The translations under genes were made by a program, and so were the position numbers. The notes below the pieces were generated by a model. It did no database searches. It was not told where the DNA came from and saw nothing but the letters and a program-made list of their open reading frames with translations. A stretch of DNA of 64,000 nt from positions 27,861,577-27,925,576 of the forward strand of contig CM028884.1 in assembly GCA_016801885.1 (NCBI GenBank), given 5' to 3'. Of this stretch, positions 38,971 through 50,767 are shown piece after piece. This DNA comes from Toxotes chatareus. Taxonomy: Eukaryota > Chordata > Actinopteri > Toxotidae. The stretch's first letter is position 1; each line of letters starts with the position of its first letter.

Positions 38971-41900
38971 CAAAACGTGCAAAGGAAACTCAATTTTGTC
39001 TCTTGCGTTTTCAATTTCACTCCCTTAGTTACTACCCAGAGCTTGTGGCCCCAGCTGAGGACAGAATTGCAGTCTAGTAAATTGAGAGTGAGCTCTCAAC
39101 TGACAAACACAATCTGCTATAACACATCTGTCAAACACATCACGACGAGGGCTGCTGAGCTTCTGGTGGGGCTTCAGTTTGGACACTGGTGTGACAGTTA
39201 GCTCTATCTCTGACAATATTCTTCCCCACTCGGTTTTGGAAAGGGGATCAAGCCTTGTAAGTCATAACGTGCATGTTCAAGTGAAGTCAAAATGAAGTCG
39301 GAGGTCCGATCCATGTTTGGACCGATGCCCGGCACTGAAACATTTTCAGTACATTCAAATCCTGTGGACACGTCTCTGTGCCTTGAGTTGTCTGATTACC
39401 TGTTGTTTACTACTGATGTTATTCATACCTTCTCTAGTATTTGCTTCACATTCGATGTGAACAAACCTTTAGTTAAAAAAGGGTGGGGGGTTTATCTTGT
39501 CAAAATGTTCATTATGATAAATTTACCATAAAAACCATTTGTTGTGTTTTAAATCTCCCAAAACATATTGTCCATAAGCGAAAATGGTTTTCCATAAGGA
39601 AAAATGGAAACAACCATGTCCATAAGCTTCCTGATGAAAATGGCTTATCAAGAAAAAACAAACTGTTTTAAATGAAGGACTTTTATTGAGACTCACACTG
39701 GTCTGCACCTCGCTGTGTGTGTATTCTCAAAGTTAGAAATTGTTGTGTTTTTCTCTAAACACAAGAACACAAAAGACTTTAGGTTGAAGCTACAGCTCAG
39801 CATGCCAACCTTTCTTAAAATGCATAATTTAATTGGTTTAAAAAGTCACATACTAATATTAAAAAGCTATTTTTGATCACAATACTGCAGGTACCAGTTA
39901 TTATATCAATGAGTTATTATATCAATTATATCAATACTTTAAAAAGTTATGTTTCTTCTTAAGAACTGCCATTATTTGATGACTTACAGTACAACTCTCT
40001 CCAGTTGGTTCAAGCTGTGAGAAGAAGCAAAGTACTGTCACTTCGACATTACTCAACCTCGGTGAGGTGTATGGCAAGGAAGTGAGATGTATAGCTAATC
40101 ATGTCCAACACATGGTGTGTGGATTCTGTCCCTCAGTCCCCAGGGAGAAGTTAGATGAGATGAAGGGGAGTATGAGAAGTGAACTACACATCACTGTGGC
40201 AGTGTAACAGACAGTGTATGTGTGACAGCAGAAGCAAGTGAAAATAACTCCTACGGTTTATCACGGGCAGACATGGAAAGAATGATGGATGAGACACTGT
40301 GGGCTGTTCACCACAACTTTGTTACAGTATCCTTATTCTCTCTGCGGCGATGAAGATAAACAATGCTCTTCGTGCTTAACTGCAGTTCCATGCTAATTAA
40401 TCAAAGCTCCCAGACCCAAGCAAAATGTAGATTTTAATTAAGAACTGAAGCTGCAAGGTTTATTTAAAGTATTAGGACTATTCGTTCCTTAGTTTATTTA
40501 GACAATATTATTCCTACTGCTGGACAGGTTTTCATCAAGTCATTTGCATCTGCCATTTTACGATCCTATTTCTCTGAAAACAAATCTTTCTGCCAGTTTG
40601 GTGAGCTAATACAAAATGTTTTGATTGTTTTCTTGTTTTTTCTTGTTTTTTTTAAATAAACATTATTAATATTGTCAGTACTATGTAAGTATGATGAGCT
40701 GCACTGGGAAAAAGCAAATATGAGACAAGAAGTTTTTTATAAAAAGTTATTAATATGACACTGGGATTACAAATACTCATTTACACAATTTTAATTAGCT
40801 TTCCTAAAACTGCAAAAATCAGTAGTAAAAGTTTTTATGGTAACAATGGATGAAATGACTGAATGCAAAGCAAAAGGTGTCACTCATAGAGTCAAATCCA
40901 CAGAGACCAGTTCACGTCAGTGCTGCAGTGTGTTTTCGGATCTTTCAGTCCATTGTTTTGGTTTTACAGTTTAGGCTCTGACTTTACTGTTTTGGTTCAC
41001 TCACTTCAGCCTCGTTTGCAGGAGCAGGACAAAACTGTGTTCAGCAAAATGCTCTGACAAAGCATCTGTACGCTACTGACCCAGCACCTGAGGGCAGACA
41101 AAATTAACAACTATCTGGTGATGAACATGGAACATTTAGTGGCTAAAGAGGAAGATATTTCCCCTAAGGCAAAAAAAAAAAAAAACGAAAAGAAGATTGA
41201 ATATTTGACATTCACTATAGGTGGCCAAAAACACGACTCCAAATAAATGCTGACGTGGCTCCACACCTGTTGGATGTGTAAATGGGCCACTGAAATATCA
41301 CCATTGTGGTTACATCCTGCTGCGATGCCCCAACACCTAAAAAGTGAATGAAAGTTAATTTCATCACCATCACAATTTCATCAACTCGGACTGTGGGGAA
41401 ATATTTAGACCTATGAATTGGCTAATTTTTGGCTAAAAAACATTGAAGCTCAGGACTTAAGTTTGGTGAAGGACGAGGATGATGGAGGGAGAAACTGAGC
41501 CGTGGCCTACTGCCAAAACCTGACTGTCTTCATAGATGGAGGTGACACTCTCCTTCTGTCTGAGATCCAATTGAAAGAAGGGTTCAGGTGTTCAGAGAGC
41601 CTGAGAGGGAAAACATACTATCTTCAAGTTTACAATCACAGTGATCACAGATGTCAGCTGTAATAATTATCACAGGGGCCTTGAACTGACTGCCCTAAGA
41701 TGGTACAAGGTTATCTCTGTGACAGATTCAATATCCCGAAACAAGCCAGGACCGTCCAAGTGTTTTGGGGCTGATCTAGTTTGCCTCCCTTTGTCAATCC
41801 CCAACCTCCCTCACTCCCCTGGTGTGTCACCTAAAGTGTAAAGAGGGAAACTTAGAATGATACTTCACCAAAAATAAAGATTTCTTAGTCTCAAACACTC

Positions 41901-42124
41901 ACCTCTTGTAGTTCTCTGAATGTTTGTAGCTTGCATCTTTGCAGGGGGACAGCAGCTGCCTTTAGCTTGGATTCAGTGACCCGGTTTTACTGCAAAATCA
42001 AAGTATCAAAATGTTCATTGAAGATTTTTAAACCATTATTGCAGCGAAATCTACTTCACTGCGCATCCATTAGCTTAGTGTGATCCACACACTCATGTTT
42101 TTGCTAAAATAACATTATACTACA
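38971..42124. other. Non-coding DNA, no recognised gene
   Basis: No convincing exons. A-rich and T-rich runs occur at about 40640 and 41170. The stretch 41850-42124, together with 42950-43010, reads like a single older sequence into which the hAT-like element inserted, possibly itself a repeat. Confidence 0.4.
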
Positions 42125-42132
42125 TTCTACAG
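42125..42132 (+). repeat. 8-bp target-site duplication, left copy
   Basis: TTCTACAG, identical to 42942-42949. Confidence 0.9.
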
Positions 42133-42941
42133 CAGGGGTGTCCAAACTTTTTGCAAAGGGGGCCAGATTTGGTGTGTTAAAAATGTAGGGGGGCCAACCT
42201 TGGCGGATGTTCTTTACATATAACAGCAATTAATTTAAATACATTTCAGCGAGCCGTTCTGTGTTTCACATTTGCTTTTTTATTTTAATTTCAGCTATCT
42301 TAAGCATATGTTTTGGTTCATTTGAAACATGCATATCAAAATTCAATTGACATTGAAAATTGAAATTAAATATTCACTTAACTTCACTTTTTTTTAACAC
42401 TTTAATTAACTTTTTTGTAACAGTTGAAGAGAAGTAATTGTACTCTTGGGTGCAAATTACATTTGAAACATAAAAAAAAATATCTCACCATGGCAGTTTA
42501 ATATTTACAGAATTTTTAAACACAATAACAGAGAAATTGTCATATCAACAAGTGCAGGGCTCATTTAAAATATGACAGTAACTATAAATGTTGATTGGCA
42601 CACCTCTCTCTCTCGCTTGGCGACCCGGGGACAGGACGCGCGGTGGTGATGTGCGCACTAGCGGTGTAGCCCCCCCGCTAGTGCGTACCTTACAGTCCGA
42701 TTTTTCAGGTATTACTATTATATACAGTTAACTGCCCACCCACACATGCCATTCTGCTCACACCTCTGATTCAGACTTAGGTCAATGAATTGGGCAGCAG
42801 CGTAACAGCGCTGCTGCCCAGTGTATTACGTAATTCTACACGCGGGCCAGGCGTTATTGATTTTATGACGGAGGCTGCGGGCCGGATGAAAATTGACCAC
42901 GGGCCGCATTTGGCCCCCGGGCCGGACTTTGGACATGTCTG
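42133..42941. mobile_element. hAT-type non-autonomous DNA transposon (809 bp)
   Basis: The left end starts CAGGGGTGTCCAAACTTTTT and the right end, read on the other strand, starts CAGACATGTCCAAAGTCC. These are imperfect terminal inverted repeats with subterminal GGGGGCCAGATTTGG versus GGGGGCCAAATGCGG. The flanking 8-bp duplication TTCTACAG is perfect, the hallmark length for hAT insertions. The CAGGGGTGTCCAAA end is typical of the Charlie-like branch. The interior is AT-rich and then GC-rich, with no transposase frame, so the copy depended on enzyme from elsewhere. Confidence 0.9.
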
Positions 42942-42949
42942 TTCTACAG
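42942..42949 (+). repeat. 8-bp target-site duplication, right copy
   Basis: TTCTACAG, identical to 42125-42132. Confidence 0.9.
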
Positions 42950-44632
42950 ATTACATCTGTGGCAATAACAGAAAGTTTCGTATCACTTGTCTGCGTAAAA
43001 AAGTTTAAGGTAAATTAAACTTTGGCTAAGGTATAGGTTTTGCCAAGGTTAAAATGAGAAAAAAAAAAAAACAAATCTTAGAATCGTAATCAGGACTTGA
43101 AATTTGAAATAAAGGTGTAACATTGCGTGTTACAAAACTTACAACTTGTTATGAAAATAAAGTGTCAATTTTGACAGAAACACAGACAAAATAATGTTGT
43201 ATGCTCTTTCTTTTTCAGCAGTGCAGGCTTGACTCAGAGGCAGGTTGTTTCAGACTGAATGCTCTTTTGCTGCATTTTTCAGTGTTAATAGGGCTTCGAT
43301 ATGAGAGTTTTCACAGCTACATGAGACAATTTACAGTGTCCCACAGAGTTCCACTCAAACCTACACATCGGTTTAACATGCAGGTGTAGAAAGTGTTGTT
43401 TCTGTCTAATCACAGTATTTGCTGAGCCAAGCTGCTGGCCCCTCACTGCCACTGTCAAAAGCAAGCTCTTTTTTTCTTCCCTCACAAAACACATGTGCTG
43501 TAATTCTCAAGTGTTATTATTCAAACTGCCATAACCTATGAATAACAATGCTACAGCTATTTGTCACTATCAGTATAAAAGGCCATTAAAGTAGTGATTA
43601 CATGCATCAGAAGACAAGTCCTTCTGTAACTCTAGTCCACGTTTATTCCTATTTTGGAAAACCCATTAACTTGCTAATCAAAACTAATCCTGAAATCACT
43701 TTCTGCTTACACCCGGACAAGCTTAAAGGTTAAGCTGCTGTAACTCAAAACTAAGATCATGATCACAAAAAATGTTAAAGTGCTAAACGTGTTAACATTG
43801 CAATTGTGAGCATGTTGGCATGTAATCCACCACTAATTTTACATGTACTTCACCACAACTGCAGAGGTTCAAAAATAATCTCTGAAACTCAATGCATCTT
43901 ACAATTTTCTTTTCTTTTTTTTTTTTTTTTTTTACAACGAACCTTAGCCTTGTAGAGCTGTTAGCATGCTAGTTCACGCGGGCTTTCTTTCTTTTGCTTT
44001 TAGATACAAAATCCAACTGAGTCCTCGGGACAAAAGCAGAAACACATTGGCAATGACAGATACACATGTTTTCATATGCACCAGTGGCCAATTGTTCACC
44101 CAGTGGAGACAAAGTGCCTTCATGTGTCGCTCTGAGCTTGTCTGTATCGTTGGAGCATTAACTGAAACGAGCTCATCATTTTTGTGGTTCCTGCTGCCAA
44201 ACGAATATATAATGTTCAGAATATATGTGACCAAACCAAAGATGCTGCAGTTACATGGTATGTGTATGAAATTGAATGCAAACATTGTTTAGAGGCACAG
44301 GACTGCTTACAAATCCAGTAACATACAAACGGACACAAACGGATGCAGATTTGCTGCAGAAACTAAAACGAAGATGCATCTGCTACAGTTCAAAATGTTT
44401 TAGTTGAAGCAAAACATTTCTGGAACTGTATAATTCTGCTTCATGAACTTACATTATTCAAGACTTACATCTTAAACAAACGGAACTTAAATAAAACTGC
44501 ATATTAAAATTTATTTTCCCACAGACTGAAATTAAATCCAGCAGGTCCAGCAGAGCCCCCAGTCTAACAGAAACCAATTATGGCTCCACTTTCCACTACT
44601 GTGTGCTGTGGACTTTGGACCAGCCTGAGATC
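42950..44632. other. Non-coding DNA, no recognised gene
   Basis: A long T run lies at about 43912-43933. The pair of open frames on opposite strands at 43966-44292 cannot both be real, and neither has a recognised domain or splice support. I see no gene here. Confidence 0.4.
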
Positions 44633-44745
44633 GGAGGGTCGCCGGTTCGATCCCTCGAACAAGCACAATGGATATGGGTGGTTTTGAAAGAGAAGAGAAG
44701 TCTGCAACCACAGCTGTGGTGCCCCTGAGCAAGGCAGGGTAAAGG
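44633..44745 (+). mobile_element. tRNA-derived SINE fragment
   Basis: GATCGGAGGGTCGCCGGTTC followed by GATCCCTCGAA contains a polymerase III B box (GGTTCGATCC, 44644-44653) in the context typical of fish tRNA-derived SINEs. Downstream, GTGGTGCCCCTGAGCAAGGC matches the usual body. The A-box half upstream is not recognisable, so this is a 5'-damaged copy. Confidence 0.7.
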
Positions 44746-47316
44746 CAGAGAAACAGAACTACCACCAGACCATGAAAGAGATGGCAAAGAGTGTCGGCAT
44801 ATCACGTTGCACAGTCTTATGTGGCTGGACGTTTGCCAGAACAGTCATTATGGATTTACAGCCTGTGGATGAAAATGCTTTTCACCAGAAAACCTGCAAT
44901 TAATCATAATCCCCTACAGCTGAAAAAAAAAAAAAGATGGCTTCAAATTATGTGCAATGAACTGTTTTCTTGAATGTGTGTTTACTTCCTCTACATGCTG
45001 TTTATTGCCTTCAGTGCACGTTCCATGTTGTACATTACAGGGCCTGGTTTTATGCTACAGACACCAGCCTGTGCTGGACGGTTTTACAGGAACTGTGGTT
45101 AATATAGTCCATTTAAATGCATTAGCCTGACACGTGAGAGGATCTGGCTGTGTATCACTGCAGGAGGTCACCACAGGCAGCCAAAGGCCAGCATCTAGTG
45201 AACTATTTGGGGGCAAATATAGCCAGAAGGCACTGAGATCCATCTGGGAATTACCAACGATTAACTTCCAGTGAATATGCTAAAAGAGGTGCTATAGTTT
45301 ATAATAAATGCGAACAGGCGTGATATGTCAGACACCACAGAGCCGATTTTCACAAAACAGAAACAGTCGGCTTTAAGTTTATTGATGGATATTACAGTCA
45401 TAGACCATCAGGAATCAAATGCAATAACTATCACCTCCAGGGGGCACAAAACAGGGGCTCAAAAATGATCACATTACATGAACGTAGTGCACAGGTGTTG
45501 TTATTATCAGCTGTTTATGGCAGAGACATCGCACCTTCCTAAAATAAGGTCCATGCTGACAATTGTAAAAGTCGAGAACCTTTTTATACACATAATTCAC
45601 CCCAGACACCTGTGTACAGTGTTCATTAGAGTCTAAACCTTTTGCATTTGCAGCTTTGCACTCTTACTGTTAATGATCCTGCCGTCAGTTCAGAGATCAG
45701 TGAATTATTCCGACTCGCTACACACCTGTGAGGGACGTCAAGGCAATTTGCTGTTTTACAGTAGAGTCTCTTCCCAGTGTATTTATGTGAAAATAGGCAA
45801 GAAAAAAAAAAAACAATAAAGGCAATAGGCGCATTGCTAAACTCTCACAGTTCATTTCTTCTGTACAGTTAACTGAGCTAGCACAAGCTCTGCTCCTTCA
45901 TGCAGTAATGTTTGTGTTGATGATGATTATAGAGACACCTGTTTCTGTCCTAATTATGATGAGGCTTGTGAACTGTTTTGCCTCTTGAAGTGACAACACA
46001 CACCAGCAGCGTACAGTGGGTTTCAAACACCCATGCCTACTGTACCAACTTTCAGATTTCTCCAAATATTTCTCTAAATAACAAAAATGAATCTGCCTTT
46101 GCATAAACATTCTTACTAAATAGTCACTACATAGTCTAAACAAGTAAAGGCTGCACAAAAGTGATGGCAATTTATTAACACAAGTACAATACAAAGCAGT
46201 TTCCTGCACCTCTCTCAAAGTAACAGCAGCAAAAGTAGAGGATATAAATACAATTCTGTTTACATGAAAAAGGCCGGGTACAGATTTTTAAATTAAGCAT
46301 CCAAAACTGCCCTCAATAATTACTTTTCTGTCAGACTGCTTTTACAGGTTATGAAACACAGAGGGTTCACTTTCAGTTCACTCTTTCTCTCATAATTTAT
46401 TTCACTGTGAGGCTGGATTGAAAAATTGAGCCGGAGACGTACAGAGGAGAAATGACATTCGCCTGTCTCTTTCCACAGAGCGGCAAAGTGGAAGCTAGAG
46501 TTAATTTTTCTTTGAATGTTCAGTTCATGACACGTGGTTCATTTGTTCACGACACCTCAGCAAAAATGTGTGGGAAAAGTTAAATCTGTTGATTTCATTG
46601 TCTGCAAAGCAACTGGAACAGCTTTTGACCTATTTCACAAATCGTTAACAAGTTTAACAAGTTTGCTGTTTCACTAAACTTCCCTAGTGATAAATCTGTT
46701 ACGGTCCCACAGTTTATTTCTCACCGCCTGGTTTCCTCTCTATTTTAATTTCTCGAACCAGTTAAAATAAAACCTGTGATATCCACTTGTGACATACTGT
46801 AGAGTCAAACTGCTTTAACATGTCCCTCTGAAGGTGGGGTATGAGTGTCAATGAAGAGCTTTTTTATTTTCCATAAGACGAGGTCGTCTACTTTGTTATT
46901 ACCAGGATGTGCTGATCCTGAGAGTGAAGGTGTGTGGAGCTCACACAGAAAACAGTTAGGGTGGGTGTTTTCACACATTTTAAACGCCGCTAACCCAACC
47001 CAACCCTAACCAACACCCAACGGCCGGTGCCTTTGTTTTGTTCACGGATTACAGGAGGGGAATTAGAAGACAGCTAACTAGCAAACAGGGATGCAAACAA
47101 TGGATGTTTCAAAACATTAAAAAAAGTGGCTTTGCAGATGTTTCATGGGGGAACAAACTGCAATCAACGCGCTCGGAAGGCTTCTGTTTGTTTACAAGAA
47201 AACTCCACAGGGTTCCTTTATACAAACTATATGGCCGAACATAACTATGTTTGTTGTAATATTTGTGCATTTCTGGGACTGGTTTGGGCTCTCAGTGATA
47301 TTTTAATCATGAGCTT
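44746..47316. other. Non-coding DNA, no recognised gene
   Basis: No splice-bounded open frame stands out. A-rich runs lie at about 44922 and 45801. A degenerate TAACCCAACCCAACCCTAAC stretch near 46991 is discussed under rejected items. Confidence 0.4.
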
Positions 47317-47684
47317 TCTTCCAAGATTTGTGGCAACAAGCTGGATAAGCCCCATGTACAAAGCCAGGACCATAAAGAAAATGTGCTCTGAGTGTGATGT
47401 GGAAGAACTCGAGCAACCTGCACAGAGCCTTGACCCCTGAACCCCATCCACCACCTTTGGGATGATCTTGAACGCAGACTCTGAGTTGCTATCACCCAGC
47501 ATCAGTGTTAATGCTCTTATAGCTGAATGGGAGCAAATCCCTGCTGCCAGGTTAAAAAAATGTCAGGGAAAGCCTTCAAACAAGGAGAGAAGGCAGCACA
47601 TGAATGCCCATCGCTTTGGAATTAAATGTTCAACAATCACATTTGGGCGCAATGTTCAGGTGTCCACATAATTTTGGCTGTGTT
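47317..47684 (+). pseudogene. Decayed Tc1/mariner-like transposase, C-terminal part with 3' end
   Basis: The reading frames still spell the end of a DDE transposase: VEELEQPAQSLDP, then after a shift an HLWD-like TFGMIL segment (DNA CCACCTTTGGGATGATCTTG). Then come LIAEWEQIPAARL and MNAHRFGIKCSTITFGRNVQ, ending at a stop. In intact relatives the motif around W-P-x-Q-S-P-D-L-N-P-I-E carries the last acidic catalytic residue. Here that region is broken by a stop and a frame change. The 3' end GGTGTCCACATAATTTTGGC resembles the terminal repeat of such elements. The N-terminal DNA-binding half is absent or unrecognisable upstream of 47317. Confidence 0.8.
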
Positions 47685-49825
47685 GTGTTGTGTACTTATT
47701 TGTTTTTTCAATGGCAAAACTCAGCAATTGAGCCTTTCCTCTATTTTTTTTTTAAACTGCCCTTATATCTGAATTCTGTAGTGTAGTCCTGAGCCATGTC
47801 TTATGGTTGTATATTTTTATTTATATTTCACGCAGTGCAGCAAATTCCTAGCAACTGTGTATGTGGCAACAAACTAATGAATCTTGAGTCAGAGGGAAGA
47901 GTATAAAATTCCCTGCATTACATCCAAGCAAATTGTAAATATGTGTTTTTGCCGCCCAACTCACTTCCTTATCTCTCTCAGTGCACTTCAAATCTTCTTT
48001 GAAGGCCTGGCATCTCGAGCTGGAGAGCCCAACGAGCTTCTCATTGACAGTCAGGGCAGCTGCGTCTGAGCACATCTCACCGCCAGGATCAGCAATGCAG
48101 CACAGATGGCATCAAATATACTGCTTAAAGTCATCATTCACTTTAATGTTGGAGCTGCCTGGCCGGGGAAAGGCTGTGGCTCTCCCTCTTTCTGTCTTTC
48201 TCTGGACACTAAAAAGTTACCTGTGTCCCCCTGCTGACTCACAACAACCTGCTCTGTATTCTCGACCGGGGGTGAAGGGCAGCAGTGCTCCCCTCTCACC
48301 TCCACGCTGAACAAAGGAGAGCAGACTTTATACTAGGCAATTCTGTAAGTTATCAGCACACTATATGGTCAGCAGAAATAACAATGTACCCACCAAGAGC
48401 TGTCATGCCCCTTTTTAGAGTCTCACAATGGCTGTTTCCAGAGAAAAATCCTCCAGACTCTTTCTTTTGTCCAAACACAGTGCTTATTCCATCTTTTATT
48501 ATGCAGTTGGGGGAGATTTCTGCTTGCACAGAAAAATCACATCCTCACCACTGATACCTTTAGAAAAATCGATATATTATCTCAATCTTGACTTTCTCCT
48601 TAAATCACTCCTTTTGTTCAGAAAAAATATGGTACGTACTTTCTTACCATGCCTTGTGTGAGGTATAGGTGTCCCATGCAGGTGTGGTATTAGCAACAAG
48701 GGTGACTCAGAGAGATAATCCTCGCAGTGAAGTGATGATTCATCTGGGTGTGGCGGCTTAAAGAAGAGAGAGAGAAAGAGGGGGGGAGAGAGGGGGCTGA
48801 AGGGTCGCCAAAGGATTTTAAGCAAGTAGTAAGAAGAGAAACCAAACACACCAGCAATTTAACTTCACTGCTTTCTAATCAGTCACTGTCTGCACCTGCA
48901 AACCTAAAATGAAAGAAAACGACTGAACCAAGAGATTGAATCTAAAATGAAATCCTTTGTATAATATCCGTTTCATGCTCGCACATATGGGGAATATTAA
49001 TATCCCATCTCGGCAGAAATTCACACCGAGTCTCATATATGTTCCAGTTACCCTGCTCATCACCCTGCTCAGCAGTAGAACTGTCCACTTGTGTCCTCGA
49101 CTGAAAGTTGCTCTTCCCTCTAACAAGTTGAATTGTCCGAAAAATGGAGATTTGCTTGATAAATTAACACTGGAGCCATCACACTGGCTTTTTTTTTAAT
49201 ATTTCTTATGGAGGCAAATCTTTTTCAATAAAACTGGTTCATGACTTTTCCCTAACAGATTCACAGATACTTAATCCAGTTTAAAAGCTCTGCAATGATG
49301 TACAAAAGAGTAGCCCAAAATAAAAATATCTCCCTTGGTGTGGTCATCCATCTGGGAAGGATACCAAATATTGGTCTTAAATTCACCAGATGCTCAGAAA
49401 CATGACTCCAAATGAATGTTAATGTTGTTCCATATTTTTTTGTTAACACATTCCCTACATCAGCTTTGGTGATAGATAATATGTCAGTGTTGTGTTCAGA
49501 ACTTGTTGTATTGTCTGCAAAATGGAGATCTGTTAATGCAAGTAGAGAATAGATTAACCTTCTTAGAGAAGCACCATCAGTTGATACAGCTTTAATTGAC
49601 AGAAAACACTAATGTCATTATGCAGGTGACACCTGGGAAATGCAATACAACACCATTATGGAAAGAAAAGTTTACCTCCAAGAATAAGGGGACAGAATTT
49701 TTTTTCCATGAAACTTGTTTGAATTACCAATCTATAAAATAAACCTTTACATCAAGCAGAGCAGCATGTGTCTCAGCCCTCAACCTTGATCCTGACCGCA
49801 TTGTTCTTTGCTGAGTTCGATTTAC
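47685..49825. other. Non-coding DNA with a purine-rich tract
   Basis: A GA/G-rich tract lies at about 48758-48797. I see no exon with both splice signals, and overlapping open frames on both strands around 47850-48660 show no coding bias that I can detect. Confidence 0.4.
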
Positions 49826-49930
49826 CTGGTTGGATGTTTCCCAGGTCACCATTCTGGCATGAAAGGGCTGTGAGATGGTGAGCGGACAGAGCTGAGGGCT
49901 CCCACTGCTGCTGTTTGTGTCAGGAATCAC
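49826..49930 (-). CDS. Candidate internal coding exon, unknown gene
   Basis: On the minus strand a long T run and GTCCTTGCTGTCTCAAG form an acceptor. An open stretch of exactly 105 nt (35 codons, phase 0 to 0) follows, then CAG-GTAAAT as donor. Only one of the three frames is open. Its peptide begins VIPDTNSSSGSPQLCPL and ends ARMVTWETSNQ. No domain is recognised. The phase would fit as a downstream exon of the minus-strand gene that starts at 62441, across a roughly 9-kb intron, but nothing in the sequence proves that link. The acceptor dinucleotide context AAG is weaker than CAG. Confidence 0.4.
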
Positions 49931-50662
49931 CTTGAGACAGCAAGGACAAAAAAAAAAAAAACTGGTTAAGGACAGAAAGCAGCGCAGTGAGTCGGAGAAA
50001 GAAACAGACCAAGAGACCATGTTGGAATGTCAAATAAGCATCACGACAGGGCTGTGCCGCAGTGTAGCATTAGGCAGTGCAGGGATCTGACAATATGACA
50101 CAATGTTTTCCTGCACGGGACTCACTCACATGAGCAGTGACTGGGGGACAAGGAGAAGGAGGGGCAGTTGGTAGAAGAAGTCTGTAATGGTCAGAGAAGA
50201 CCAGATAATACCGATACTTGACCTAGAAAAGATTTTGTGCTCCAATGGCTACCACTCATACCTCAGCTGAATCCAACAGAGTGACTGGAGGCATTCTGGA
50301 GGCTTGTGGTGGATTAACATTTTAGTAAGACACTTTTTGTTGGTTTTTCCATTGCCTGTTAGTGAGCATTCCTGATTTTCAAATATATTATAGCCAAGGA
50401 TGAGCATAATGGTATAAGCTGGTAGCAGGTATGAGGATAACAGCAATCCTTGCAATACACCTTCATGTCATAAGTCTACTGAAACCTTCCTACATGATCT
50501 GTCGCAATTCTATGTTCTTTCGTTAAAACTATTGAATTTATCTGTGATATCTGCAGACACACTTTGTGTCATGTTGTACAAATCTGCTTTCCTTTCTCCC
50601 AACTTCCCCTTTTCTGCTCTCTCTTTGTTTCTTCTCCGTGTCCCTCTGGCCTGGTCTCACAG
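49931..50662. other. Non-coding DNA between candidate exons
   Basis: An A run (the reverse of the polypyrimidine tract of the exon at 49826) lies at 49949-49961. Nothing else is recognised. Confidence 0.4.
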
Positions 50663-50767
50663 TCCAGCTAAGGCCAATAATAAGCTGCGGTCACACCATA
50701 CGGTCTTCCCTCCATCTGGATTCAGACACCGCAGTGGAAGGAGGACGACGACAAGGAGGAGAGGAGG
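50663..50767 (+). CDS. Candidate internal exon on the plus strand, unknown gene
   Basis: A long pyrimidine tract (CTCTCTTTGTTTCTTCTCCG, then CCTCTGGCCTGGTCTCACAG) makes a strong acceptor. The donor is GAGG-GTGAGT after 105 nt. Two frames are open across it: one gives PAKANNKLRSHHTVFPP.., the other QLRPIISCGHTIRSS... I cannot decide which is used or whether either is coding, as it could be a non-coding RNA exon. The strand is opposite to the gene candidate at 62441. No neighbouring plus-strand exon was recognised. Confidence 0.33.

Noticed and set aside
42790..43008. Open frame running out of the hAT-like element
   Set aside because: It begins inside the terminal part of the element and crosses its right end and target duplication. 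It is not transposase.
43966..44292. Two roughly 105-codon frames on opposite strands
   Set aside because: They mirror each other, with no domain, no splice signals, and stop-poor sequence by chance.
46991..47021. Telomere-like TAACCC repeats
   Set aside because: Only a few irregular TAACCC/CAACCC words, interspersed with other bases. Too short and degenerate for an interstitial telomere.
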